The translations under genes were made by a program, and so were the position numbers. A DNA stretch of 64,000 nt from Notospermus geniculatus (taxonomy: Eukaryota; Nemertea; Pilidiophora; Heteronemertea; Lineidae). Shown in pieces: positions 28,341 to 40,000 of this stretch (the stretch's first letter is position 1; each line of letters opens with the position of its first letter). The notes under the pieces were generated by a model. That model ran no database searches and was not told the DNA's origin. It saw only the letters and a list, made by a program, of their open reading frames with translations. The DNA lies in assembly GCA_002633025.1 (NCBI GenBank), contig NMRB01000017.1:656843-720842 (forward strand), written 5' to 3'.

Positions 28341-29063
28341 TTTCATCGCGCGTGGGCTAGATTCCGGTCTCGTATGCCCTTCAAGCCAGCTTATGAAAAT
28401 TTCCGATGATCAAAGCGAAAAAGATCAAATAAAACATATTTTTCCGGGTTTACGCATTAATCAGATTGATGAACGTATTTGACACTAATAACATAAAGAA
28501 TGAATAACGACATAAAAGATATTTTTGTGTCAATTATTATCAACAGACGACACACACACGTGTATTTCTTCTGGCTAAAATGTTTTGTGTGCTTGGTTGA
28601 CTTGAGATTTTGTTATGATTGAATACGCTATGAATCAAAAGTTGTGGTGAAAGTACCGAAGCCAATGGAAGTACTTTGATTGAGTTAACCAGGTGGATTG
28701 TTTTATCACGAAAAGGGTAAAAAGCGCCGGACGCCCCAATTTGAACGGGGCGCCTCCGCTGGATCACTCCGGCTATCCATCGTACGATCCTGCATAAATC
28801 GATCGGTAACCAGCGAGGATGATTAAATTCCTTTCAGGGGAACCAATTGCACAATTCCCGTCGTAGACGGCGTGATATTCCAATGTGAATGGGAATAGTC
28901 AACTTCCTTATTAATGGTACGTTTCCACAGCTAAATTATAACAATTGCTGTTCCTCAGTGTAGAATACTAAAATGATACCACACCGCAAATTCCTTTTGT
29001 GTTTGTACTGACGTATCCCTGTGATGAAGAGTGATTTTCCCTCAAAGGAAAGATGCCAAAATA
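28341..29063. repeat. Duplicated segment right of the gap
   Basis: Second copy of 26773-27523, beginning exactly at the gap edge. Small indels between copies (for example TACACTATCTTATTTT against GATATTTT) fit two alleles or a young tandem duplication. Confidence 0.92.
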
Positions 29064-29285
29064 ATGTATCTCTCAAAACTGTTTTATATATCCTTCAATC
29101 AGAACTTGATATTATTCCTCCAAGATCAGACCAAGTACAGTCTTCGTTCATGTCAGGTTCCTCATCCTGGAGAATCCACAGAGGTCCAGAACCCAGAATT
29201 ATCCTCTGGGACACATAATCTAATTTAGTAATGAAATTTTCTATCCGGTCATTGCTTCAGTAATCACCATTACATTAGATTACAG

Positions 29286-29516
29286 ATCCTGTACCGTGGT
29301 TTCGCTCTGGCGTTGGCCAATGATTTGTACATTGGGACAGTTGCTGTACTTCTGCAACGGGTATCAACCGCCATCGATGGCGAATGGTTCATTACGTAAC
29401 CCAGTCCTCACGACGGGTGGATTGATTCCGAGGGAAAAGCCAACGCCACCTTCAATACACCCATCACCAAAAATGACTTTCCGACCGAGCAGCACCACAA
29501 AAAGACCGACGCTTGA
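29286..29516 (+). pseudogene. Exon-like reading frame with one in-frame stop
   Basis: After a splice-acceptor-like ATTAGATTACAG, a frame of 77 codons reads ILYRGFALALANDLYIGT and, later, DGWIDSEGKANATFNTPI, broken once by TAA at 29397-29399. The family is not recognised. It could be a decayed exon, two exons with a short intron, or chance. Confidence 0.25.
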
Positions 29517-29588
29517 TGGGCGTAGCCTAATCAAGCAAGTCCTTTCAATACCTGAACAAATGGAACAGTGGACAAAAGCAAGCAGTCG

Positions 29589-29954
29589 TTACACTTTCAT
29601 CTTTAGTCGTTGGAGTTTGAACATCTTCCTGTTACAGTGATTCGAACTACAACTGCAAATTTTGACTCTGGCAGATCCGATCTTGTAGTACTTACAACTG
29701 GGACTTCTGAATGAATTCAATGGTGCTTCCGAGCATCCCCGCTTCCAAAATGTCCCCCGGCCTTGTTTGTAAGTTATCTTCATTATCTCACAACCATGTT
29801 TACAAACTTGTAGATATATTCCTTGAGGAACCTTTCCTGTGCACTTCCGGTCCAATGATGAGCAGACGTAACATTCAAATGTCGCAGAAGACGGAGCGAT
29901 GTAAATAGAAACGAAAAGCACCAATGGCAAAGTTCTCCAAACAATCGCCGCCAT
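29589..29954 (-). CDS. Secreted Ly6/uPAR three-finger protein, single exon
   Basis: 121 residues with an N-terminal signal peptide (hydrophobic TLPLVLFVSIYIAPSSA, residues 8-24) and a compact domain with ten cysteines at 28, 31, 38, 51, 55, 74, 87, 100, 102 and 107. It opens CYVC and closes CSCSSNHCN. That spacing and the final Cys-Asn are the Ly6/uPAR (LU) three-finger signature. After CN comes a short basic tail (MFKLQRLKMKV) with no hydrophobic GPI signal, so it is probably secreted. The start codon lies in CAAGATGGCGGC, which matches a YY1 site and is common at start regions. Most Ly6 genes split the LU domain across exons; here it is unbroken, so retroposition or intron loss is possible. 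Function (receptor ligand, ion-channel modulator, adhesion) cannot be told from sequence. Confidence 0.8.
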   Translation of the reverse strand: MAAIVWRTLPLVLFVSIYIAPSSATFECYVCSSLDRKCTGKVPQGIYLQVCKHGCEIMKITYKQGRGTFWKRGCSEAPLNSFRSPSCKYYKIGSARVKICSCSSNHCNRKMFKLQRLKMKV

Positions 29955-30683
29955 CTTGAAAGCAGTCGTCTGCTCCGATAACGTATCGAAATAAATTCCT
30001 TCAAGTGGTGGATCGCTTGCAAGTTCAGGTATCAGGTTTGCATAGACAACATATGAATCTTTGGATCAGTTGTGCTTAAAATAGCAGGATGCTTTGGAAA
30101 GGCAAACAATTACAGAAGATAGATTAATCAAACAGATACTTCTCTGCTTGTGTTTGTATCCTTCCTTAGGCTCAGCGTGCTCCAAACGTCTGTTACATTT
30201 TCCAACCTGTGAATGTGACGTCATGCAATATCGTTTGGGGTTAAAACCTTTTGATTACGATCAGAGAAACAATGTGTATGGTGTTTCCTTCGTCAGATTT
30301 TATAGGTCTATAGATTTCACTCTTGACTTACAGTAGATGAGGCCTTGCTGTGTGCTATGGTAGGCCTACGTCGTGTGTATGAATAGATCTCCATGTTTTT
30401 TTCTTCTATTCAGCAGCCGTATCAGTTGAAACACTTGCAAAAGAATGCAGCAGTAAAGTGATGTAGATATTTATTGATATTGACTATCCGTTGTCCGATT
30501 CCTCAATCATCGGCAATGTGGGCCGTTTCTTCATATTAATTTCCCGATATCATACCAAAGACGCTTTGGATATTGCTGTAGGTCTTCCTTTAAAGCGAAG
30601 GGTAATTATTACGTTGGCGTAGTATTGCCATTCTTCTGATCGGGGACGTTGAACACCATCGGAAACTCAGAACTGACCACGCT
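29955..30683. other. Upstream region of the Ly6-type gene
   Basis: No gene recognised. It should contain the promoter of the minus-strand Ly6-type gene. No clear repeat seen. Confidence 0.35.
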
Positions 30684-30685
30684 AA

Positions 30686-30868
30686 AGGCCTGTACCCACT
30701 AACGGGATTTTTGTGGTGGAGAGCGACAAATGCGGCGATTTCACAGCCCGCCGTAGAAATTTGATGCTACTTTTTCAATGGTAAAAATCTTTTGCTATTG
30801 CCTTTTGCCTGTGAAAATGACAGGCCAGCGCGGAATCGCGGCGTGAAAACGCGACTGGGTTCAGGCCT
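30686..30868. mobile_element. MITE with AGGCCTG(T/A)ACCCA termini
   Basis: Left end AGGCCTGTACCCA is matched inversely by TGGGTTCAGGCCT. The roughly 180-base interior has no coding potential. Confidence 0.65.
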
Positions 30869-32984
30869 CACGGTAGGCCAACCCTGACTGACTGCATCAG
30901 GTCGGAATAGAGGGGGCAATTAAAGATTGCACACACGACATCCGAAGATGGTTGATTGCCTTTGTCGTAATGAGTTCCAACATTGTGACTGATGATTAAA
31001 TTGGTGCACCAAGATCTCGTACAGAATACCAAATCAGATTTATTGGTGTTGTAATGGAATAAGCTAGACTTGTGGTGATCATTTTGAACTGGTGGCAATG
31101 CCATATTCTTGGATTGCGCCGTGTGCTGCAGGAATCAATTGATATGCGCACGTCGAATCAGTTGTGAAGGGCCAGACAGAGAATAATCAATCATTTGCAT
31201 TTTACATCATTGTGTAGGCCTTCAAACTTCTGTGAAAGAATGATGAACGTCTTGTTTTGCACTGCCTCTTGAGCTGCAGAAGCAGCTCTGAATGACCTGT
31301 GCCCGGCCACACATCGGGTTTGCTGGCTCGGTCCTTCTTGACATCTCTGATCGTTCATCAGTGTATAGGCCTACACCATTAGGCCTATATTTAGACCTAC
31401 CGGTATATAATACGGGGGCATTCACAATCATCTCTCAAGTCCCTAAAATGACCAAAAATAGATAGTCTCTTATCTATTTTTGGTTCGATCTAGGGCTGGC
31501 CTAAGCCAGTCAAAATTGCGTACCGGTATTGAATTGTGAATGGATAGACTATTATAATGACGTATTAATGACGTCATTGCATGAATAGGCTTTGTGCGAG
31601 AAAATACTAGAAAATATGGCCTACATACATGTATGTGTAGAAATTATTGATGTATCAGTAGGCCTATAAATAGATAGCCTGGGGAATCCCCATTCAGTGA
31701 AGCTCGCCTTTACGTCCCAGAGTGCGTGGGCGATGACTCAGTGGGAAGTAATAGTCTATATTATAAGAGAGAAGGCTCATTTTTTGTCTCACTCCTTCTG
31801 TAGATTGGGCAGCATCCAAGTAATGAATGGTGGTGTGATGTGTTGGCCAGGTATCAGTCTGTGTTTATAGCAAATAAAAACCAGAAAAAAATTGGTTCCA
31901 ATATGGTTTTGACAGGGAAATCTTTTGGTGACCTGGAATTCTATTTATACATTGTGGAGGGATTCCCCAGTTGTCTTGACTTACCGACTGATGACCCCAT
32001 TCCTGTTACAAACACATTGGAATGGCCTAGATGCAGAATCCTCTTATCAGAGAAACACTGGGCAACTCCTTCAGATTGGCCAAGTATACAATGGAGCTGC
32101 TGGCATGGCAAGTGTGTTGGTTTATACAATTTTAAAGCACAGAAAATAATCTAGAACTTATTTTGAAATTGAAAGCAAATTCTTTAGCCAACGTGAGCAA
32201 TTTATTTTTAGCTTCGAGACCATGACATGCAACCCATTAATTGTCTCTGATGCTCGCCTAAAGAACGGTACATTAGGCCCTATACACAACATGACCTCAT
32301 TTCCTCATTTGATTACTTGCTGTTGAACTTATCAGAGGCGGGAAAGTTAGAAAGGGAGGAAAGCGGAGTATGGAAATTTTGAAAGGCTTGGGGAAAGACG
32401 GGAAGGATGATTTTAAGGGACTGATCGAATCAAGGGCATAATATGCTATGAAAATAAAGATGGGTTGCATGGAATCAACCCCTACACACGAATTGTGTGT
32501 CTGATAAGGTGGAGGGCGCTTTTATCAAAGTACCCGGGCCCATTCTGTTATGATACATAGGGAAACAGTAAAACAATTTGCGGACAGGGTGGGGGTTCCA
32601 AGGTGGCGAGAACAGAACAGGAACAGAAGGATGGAAATGAAAGATTGAAGGCATGAAAAAATGTAGGCCTAAAGGGGAGTTCGAGAGTGGAAGAGAAGGC
32701 GATTGGAGACAAAGTAGCAATGAGATTACTGGGTAGTGTTGGAAAGGACTTCATCATCATTCTGCATAACATAACTCGCTATGCAGTCCGCCAAATTCTG
32801 ATGTGCCCCAATAAAAACACCCTCCCGACAACAAGACAGTAGGACGGGTAACTTTGCTAGTAATAGTAATAGTAAGCATGTGCCTTAAAACCGCGACTCA
32901 TTTCAAAACTGAATCCGAGAGCATCGCATCCTTCTATGAAACCAAAGCAGAAGCAGAGAATGCGATAGAAAATCACTAGGAAAA
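30869..32984. other. Intergenic region with no confirmed gene
   Basis: At 31458-31489 a perfect hairpin CCAAAAATAGATA / TATCTATTTTTGG is visible. A 105-codon open frame at 31840-32154 (plus strand) is preceded by an acceptor-like TCCTTCTGTAG, but its product matches nothing I know. The rest is unremarkable and rich in TAGGCCTA. Confidence 0.4.
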
Positions 32985-35147
32985 ATGGACCGATTTACAT
33001 GTAGCCTTCCTCGATTATGTCTATGGATGGCGTGGTGTTGTTTTGAAATGATGACAATGCTTCTGTCAGGTATGTGGGAATGATTATGTTATTTTCATGC
33101 TTTCCTCTGTAACCGATACCAATCCTAGGCGGTCAGAGTGACGTCGGGTGGAAATTCCCGGCGTCCGCAGGAGAAAATGAACTAATTTGCTATACTAACC
33201 ATATTAAAATTTGCTATTTAGGCTAACTTCATCTGTCTGAAGTGGGCGTGGTGTTTTGAAGATATGAATTGGCCTGATCGATTGCTTGGTGTGTATAGGT
33301 AATCCTTCCACCACCACGACGAACGAACTACCCCTATCTCCTACCCCCTACGCCTACCGCCACCGCCACCGCCACCGCCACCACTACCACTACCACTACC
33401 ACTACCACTACCACTACCACTACCACTACCACTACCACGTTGATTCCCGATCAGTGAATCATTCCTAATACGTCATCCCTTCTATAGGCCCGCCGTTGGC
33501 AATGATGTATTTATGACGCTTTGGTTTCATTTGCAGTCCCAGTCGTTCCCGCCGAGAACGCCACCTGTCCTAAAGGGCAGTTTTACAACGACCAAACGCT
33601 CCGCTGTGAGAAGTGCTCTTTATACTGCAGGCCGAAGAACCCGCGATATATGAAACTTTGCCGGAACGTTTGTCCAGATGGTAAGTTTCTCCGTGTGTCT
33701 AGGCCATAACCAGAAAGAAGTAGCGACAAAAACAATTCCCATTTGTTTGAACTCGAATCAAGTACATGTATTTTCTTTACAGTCTTCGCGAATTTGACCA
33801 AAACCACCACACTCGGCCCGTTACTAACGAAATTGTCCTCGGCCGCCACCGAACCTGTCACCTCTGCTCCACTGCTGGAAGGATCGCCACCGCTGCCAAG
33901 GTGGGTTGTTCCGGTGATAACCGTGTTCGTGTTCCTCGGCCTCGTTGCTACTGTCATTGGGTTAATCTACGTCATCAAAGCCTGCAGGGGAAGGAGGCTA
34001 AGGATACCAGGTAAAAATGTTCTTTAATTTCCTTAAATCTCCCCCGCTCCTGTTCTGTCCTCGTTCTGTCGCACACAAAATCGTCGAGAATGGCGTATCA
34101 CGTAGATCATGAACCTCATACATACTCTCAGTTAGTCAGTTTCACTAAATGCCATACAAAAATTCCATGTGATGATTAAACACTAAAATGATTTAATATG
34201 TGGCCATATTTTATGTTTATCCAGTAAAAACCATGATATCATCTTAAAAGGTAGAAGCTATGTTTTTCAATGATACCATGGTTTACATTAGCGTCACGCA
34301 TCATTGCATTGTCTTGTATCTGTGCATTCGGAACTTCCGAAGGCAACTGCTCGGCAATTTCCGTACGGTCGTGCGCCGCCCAGTGACAGATAAGCAGTTC
34401 GCCTCAGGTCGTTCCGAATGGTATCTGTGGACAGGTGCAAAATAGTGGTTGGTATTGGTCCACTGTTATGTTGGAACAAAATCGACAGTTTCATGTTATT
34501 GGATCCTTTTGAAACACCCTGTATTATGATTTATTCCGGCGAGAAATCGACCTTTACTTGGAAAGAGTGTCTCTTGACCCATGACGAAATATAACGTGCA
34601 TATCTGAGTCAACGTCAATGAAATCTTTTGTGGGCCAATTTTTTTTTACTTGGAACGTTCTTTCCATTCAATCACGCCCACGCCGATTGTCCACTTGAAA
34701 CGGGGTCGATCGCATGGAATTGTGGGATATTATGTAAATATCACTCAGATAGTTGAAATGACTCTCTCCGTGAATCCATCTGGTGTCGATTTGTCAAGTA
34801 TTCTGCGGCAGATTGTTCACACTTTTGGTGTCAGATGGGCGAGCGTGGACATCACTTGGGTTTTTTTTTTGTTACGATGCGGTGTGAACCACGCTGTGGC
34901 TTTTTGAAGTTCTACAACGGATAGGTCTAGTCAGGTCACATTCCGGGTCTTCTCCGCTTTCCTCACATATCCTCTTCCTTCTGACTTTTCAGGGTTGGAA
35001 GCTCAGGGCAATTTTTTCCCCACAACGGTTGATCCTATCCAAGCTAGTGACGACGGCACATCTGGACATTTTTCCATGAGCGATGCATCGTCGTTTGGAA
35101 GCGACAGAGGCCATGCCGAGGACAGCATCCCACTACGACAGGTGTAA
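32985..35147 (+). CDS. BCMA/TACI-like TNF receptor superfamily protein, four exons
   Basis: Exons 32985-33069, 33537-33680, 33783-34010 and 34993-35147 (all introns phase 1) give 203 residues. A hydrophobic leader comes first. Then one short cysteine-rich domain has Cys 39, 52, 55, 59, 70 and 74, spaced x12, x2, x3, x10, x3; human BCMA has x12, x2, x3, x8, x3. The FYNDQTLRC segment aligns with the BCMA ligand-binding turn, but Asn and Gln replace the D and first L of its DxL motif, so BAFF/APRIL binding is not assured. A Thr/Ser/Pro stalk leads to one transmembrane helix (about 117-141), a basic stop-transfer CRGRRLR, and a 55-residue tail. Tail residues 167-171, PIQAS, resemble a TRAF-binding PxQxS/T motif. 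Size and layout match BCMA (184 residues). The last two codons and stop overlap a MITE end. Fn14-like identity is the main alternative. Confidence 0.78.
33355..33438. repeat. Microsatellite (CCACCG)n / (CCACTA)n
   Basis: Hexamer runs, first CCACCG-type then CCACTA-type, lie in the first intron of the TNF-receptor-like gene. Confidence 0.95.
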
Positions 35148-35309
35148 CGTTTTTGAGCGTTCCCCATCTGCGAGTGTTCCCCTCCTATTGTCTGACGGAA
35201 TAAGCCGCGATGGAGGACACACAGAGAAACGTGTCGATCTATCTGCCAGTGTTTCCAGAACAATAAGGGGAACACTGACACACGGAAACACTGGAAAACT
35301 TTACACCGG
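35139..35309. mobile_element. MITE, CAGGTGTAACG family, copy 1 (overlaps a stop codon)
   Basis: Left end CAGGTGTAACGTTTTTGAG, right end CTGGAAAACTTTACACCG, inverted. The left end reads in frame as Gln-Val-stop and closes the TNF-receptor-like gene. Related copies are at 47485 and 53746. Confidence 0.7.
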
Positions 35310-35405
35310 CAAACATACCAGTAGACGGCGATTGAAGAGGGATGACGTCATCAGATAGACTCCCACCCCGGTATAATGAGTGTTCCCCATATCACAGCAG
35401 GTGGT

Positions 35406-35618
35406 TTTAAAGGAGCACGGTATGCAATCTCTGCGGTATTTTGACTCCCAGCGTAGAGGGAGCCATCTAGCGGCAGCAATACAAACTACAAAAAATCATT
35501 ACAAAATGCACGTAAGTAGCCCACATCGGGTCCATTCGCCGACAAAGTAGTTAGTTTCTCGGTTGGCGATGGTGGCGCCAGCTGTCGAGAAAAAGTGGCA
35601 ATACCGCGCTCCTTTAAA
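35406..35618. mobile_element. MITE with TTTAAAGGAGC termini
   Basis: Left TTTAAAGGAGCACGGTATGC and right CAATACCGCGCTCCTTTAAA are inverted repeats of about 18 bases with few mismatches. Interior about 170 bases, non-coding. It lies in the probable 3' UTR of the TNF-receptor-like gene. Confidence 0.8.
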
Positions 35619-35639
35619 TTCAGTTTGACACTGGTGATT

Positions 35640-36062
35640 CCGTGTTAGTGTCAAGTGTTAGTGTTAAGTTAAACCCCTTCACACCAGTGTTGGCGTTACA
35701 CCGACACCAATGTTGGCGTTACACTGACACCAGTGTTGGTGTTATAATGGCCTGTCAACAATCCCGGCCACAACTTCTTGGAACGGATCAGTAACACCAG
35801 CTAACACTTTCTGGTGTTAACGCTTAGAAGTTAGTGTTGACACCTACAAAAAAATTAGTGGCCTAAAACCAAGTTGAAATTAACACAGTGTTGGGTGTCC
35901 CAGCGGGTCTTAGTGTTACACTAACACTCACGACATGTACGGTAACTCTAACTCTAAACTGAGATCACACCAACACCTGATGTGAACGCCAAACATTTTA
36001 ATTTCTAGTGTTCCAGACAGTGTTAGTGTTACACTAACACTAAACACTGCATTTTAACACCA
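35640..36062. repeat. Degenerate array of GTGTTAGTGTTA / TAACACTAACAC motifs
   Basis: GTGTTAGTGT, GTGTTGGTGT, AGTGTTACACTAACACT and inverse forms recur about twenty times in 420 bases. Two perfect palindromes TTAGTGTTACACTAA occur near 35910 and 36030. There is no fixed period; it looks like a decayed palindromic satellite or the interior of an old element. Confidence 0.8.
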
Positions 36063-36329
36063 AATTTAAAATCACCCGTTTCGGAGAGATAGCTGGAGAG
36101 ACACCACGACATTTCAACAGGGGAACATGAGGGATGAGGAGGACGTGGTACCGTATTGTAAGTGCACTTGATACCTATTCGTGTTGTTGTTGGCAAACTG
36201 CAACGGTTTCCCAACGACACTGTTTGACATCGAAGTTGTTGCATCCTTTGGGTCCAGATTGCCAGGTTGTAAACGACAATCGAAATGCTCAATCATTTAG
36301 AATGCAACTGCTGCAAAAATATCTTCTCT

Positions 36330-36507
36330 CAGGCGCGGATCCAGGGGGGGGGGCACACCCGGCCGGTGCCCCCTCTATTTTGTGGAAAATCTTTAAAATT
36401 GACCAGGAAATTTCGAAATTTTGAAAAGATGTTATAATCTGACCGAGGTTTTCCACGATGTGCGCTGGCTGTGCCCCCTCTTTCCCATGATTCTGGATAC
36501 GCCCCTG
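36330..36507. mobile_element. hAT-like MITE with CAGG-GCGGATCCAG termini
   Basis: Left CAGGCGCGGATCCAG, right CTGGATACGCCCCTG. TCTCT sits directly outside both ends and may be part of the target duplication. The interior has two GTGCCCCCTCT motifs. Confidence 0.75.
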
Positions 36508-36897
36508 TCTCTTAGTGATATCGTAGTGTGAATTTGCTCAATTGTTTGTAGATACTTATGTAACTAGAGCCTAGGCCTATACGCTTAAGGAACATGTACG
36601 AGTCGCCGCCTATGGATATATGGTAATATGTATGGCGATCTGTGACCATTCCGTTTCGCTGATGACTGTGATGGGGCGGGAGGGGGGAGGTTGATATGAA
36701 ATGCCGTTTATTTTTTTTTGGTAGGCCTATTTTAAGTGGGAAATTAGTGTTTTGCCTGTGTTCATAATGGGCAGGAAACGTAGGCCTACCACCAGCGGGT
36801 TCTTGATTTGTTTTGTATATTTTTGTAATTATTTCACTGTACACTGTTCATTCATTGTGTCCAATGCTACATACGGTAGCCGCCATTTTACATATTG

Positions 36898-36904
36898 TAA
36901 ATAA
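36898..36904 (+). terminator. Possible polyadenylation signal of the TNF-receptor-like gene
   Basis: AAATAAA within TTGTAAATAAACTCC, about 1.75 kb after the stop codon at 35147. Assignment to this gene is by position only. Confidence 0.35.
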
Positions 36905-37022
36905 ACTCCATCCAAATTATTCGTGTTTTTGGTAGTTCTTTTTCTCTTCTGGAAAGTCATTGTCGCATGCATCGATAACCTGAAATATTACCAAACATAG
37001 ATAAGCGTTATCTATTTTGATA

Positions 37023-40000
37023 TTACTTATCTAGATTGTGTGATACTAGTATGAAGGATGTGTTTGTTGTGAATGCGACCAACACACTCTGCTTACGATC
37101 AATAGTAACATAACGTACAAATAGATGGCGACTGCATCGACCGGGATTCAACCATTCTCTCTTGGGGTCTCTCTTCGGTTCATCATATCGCCTGGTCATG
37201 GAAGGCACGCTCTTTTTCCCAGTCGTCTTGTAGGATTGCAAATCGTCTTTCCTCTTTGTATTTTGCTTTAACTGCTTCACAACCAAATTCATCGAAGATT
37301 TTGAAGCCCCGTTTTCGAGGGCGTTGTTAGCCTTTTCCGTTTTCGGTATCTCAGCAGATGTAATAACGCGGCTGGTGATTGTGCTCGTTGCTTCTCCTTG
37401 AAAATGGTTATTCCGCTGAGTTGTCATCGCGACTTCGACAGTGCTCGAACTCACAGTGTTGGTGACCGTGCTCGTCGGTAGTTTTAGGGGTGTTTGGAAA
37501 TCCGCAGCCGTCATTTCTATGTAGAAAAAACAGCTTTAAGTAGAAAAATTTAAGTCCAAACAACGACAGATATGATAACTCTTGTTGGAACAGATCTAAA
37601 GCCCGCAGTACACGCGGCAACTATTTTGCTGAATGATTTCAACATGATCGATCTGCAACCGGACAGCGCCGCCGCCCTTTATGATCGAGCATCAGTCTCG
37701 TTCCCAGGGTCTTCCTCCTCCATCAACCTGTTCCAGTCTGCAAAAGATGCATATAGCCAGACTGGGGATTGCAGATTTGGGGATAGAACCAACAAGGATT
37801 TCGAACGGGATGTAAATTTCTTGCTGGCAATACAATAGTAAATTCAATGAACAGGAAAAGTTGCCTAATGCGCCGCGGACCACCTTGTTGAACGAAGCCG
37901 TAGGCCTTGATATTAGGCCCTAAATGCTCTGGGCATGCTCCGATCAGCTTCATCAGCGACTAGGCCAATCTGAACAACGACGAGGGGTAGGCCCCTATCT
38001 TTTTTTACACGAAAATGAACGTTGGCAACAGACTGCAGGATTACACTCAGAGTATATTCTTATTAATAGTATTAGTATGGATGAAACATACAGTCATATT
38101 TACTTACAAGTCACATGCATATATTGTAATTTCCAATTTATTTACATGTTTTTATACATAATTTCCACTCGCAATACTTCAGCCAAGTTGCCAGGTTCGC
38201 ACTCGTCAGGTTTGTTCATAAATGAGCTGGGTGATCGAATGCCCGCATGTGTAGTTCACAACCACACATCAAGCTTCAAATCTGCTAGATACGATGGGCT
38301 AGGCTGAACCATGTCTTTCTATCACCAGCCCTTATGCATCTCGTCTTGACTAGTAGGGGCCTGTGTTCAAAGGCCGTCAACTTTCGAATCTTGCACTTGT
38401 TTTCGAAGTATGCTGATATTCTTTAGCGTATTTGTAGGTGTAAACGGGTCTAGGTAAATAGCGATGATGGCAAATGTACATGACATCAGGACCTCTCCTT
38501 GCTCAACACTGCTCAAGCCATTTCAGCATAAATGTCTAACCTGTCACAGCAGTCGCCAGGGGTCAGTTTGAGCGGAGCTTCAGATTTTCCGAGACAACAA
38601 GCTGAAAATATAAGAAACGATTTTTTAAAAAGTATTTCGCTGCAGAAATCTTACAGGTCGACATTGCGTCCTGAAGCAACTCGCGGCAACTAGCTTTCCG
38701 GCGATGGAAGCAACTCGGAGTTACTGATCAGAGTTGCCGATTTTGTCGACCTGAGCGCGCTTGCGTCTCCGAGCAACTGCGCGGATATGGCAAGCCGTTT
38801 GTACATTAATGACAAAAACTAGGATTTTGTCTCATAAACTGGGTTTTTGTTAACAAAAACTCAGTTTTTGTCACATAATCTAAGATTTTGTCCCTACAAC
38901 TATCATTTTGTCGACAAAAACTCAGTTTATGTCAAAATGCTAGTTATTTTACACAAAAACTCTGTTTTTGAAGCAAAAACCATGATTTTGTTCATAAACT
39001 GAGTTTTTGTCGACAAAATCCTAGATTATGTCAAAAACCCAGTTTTTGTTCAGAATAACTAGACTTAAGTCTAGATGCGCAATTGTCATTTTGCGCATCT
39101 CATATTTTGTCAAAAACTTAGTTTTTGTCCACAGAATTGNGCTTGCCATACGCGGATGCATCATGAGCGTGCTGTTCGAGGTATAACTGCCAGTTGCTCC
39201 GAGTTCCTCTCAATCGCTGAAATGTCGACCTGCGCGTGGTGGTTTTTTGATCTGCGACGGATCCGTCGAGTTCAAGACGATTTGTCGACCTGTGGGCACT
39301 ATTATTGCAGTTGCTGTACAATCACACCCTGAGACGGTCAGAATAGGCTATGACACTCGAATTATTATAGGAGTTGAAATGAACTACATATACATGCTCA
39401 CGTTCCATAAATCTGCAGAGGTACAGTACCTTCCAATGCTCCGCATAAATCTGTTGGGCAGTTGGAAGACTTTTTAGCACACAAACTTCGGCATTTGTTC
39501 ATCTTCTCCTCCCAGTCCCCGCCAGTTCTTTTCTCAAGCGTGCTCCCTAGTGCTGAAATAAACGAAGGGATATTTTCACTACGGATGCTTTTGAGGAGGG
39601 TGGGAATCAAACGAATAGGAAGTCCACTTTACCCTGCAAACAAAGTGACTCAGAGTTCGCTCGTTTTAAAATTAGTGAGGTTTTGCAAATCTGACGAAAC
39701 ACGAAGTACGAGTCGAAACACGAAATATTGGACTTCATTTCCATGTATATATGTATGTATATATTTCAGGAGATGGTTGGTTACCACAAATATCGCCTGC
39801 TACAAGAGCATGCCATCTTTTAGCGTTTGACGTTAGACCTTTAAATTTATATTGCGCCATAACTCTCTCGGTCTTGCATGATATGCTAAAAGAGTACTGG
39901 CAGCAGGGACATTTGTGGTAACAACAATCTTCAGAAATCCCCAAGAAATGAAGTTGAATTTCGTATTTCGTATTTCTTGTTTCGTCAGATTTGCGAAACC

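Noticed and set aside
27480-28482. Long open frames crossing the N run on both strands
   Set aside because: They exist only because undetermined bases contain no stop codons.
31840-32154. 105-codon open frame with an upstream acceptor-like TCTGTAG
   Set aside because: Product matches no family, no following donor or partner exon was found, and another frame overlaps it with similar length.
33286-33468. Tyr-His repeat protein
   Set aside because: It is the CCACTA/CCACCG microsatellite read in one frame.
38807-39135. Array considered as a CRISPR-like repeat-spacer structure
   Set aside because: Units are degenerate, spacing is irregular, there are no unique spacers, and the genome is eukaryotic.
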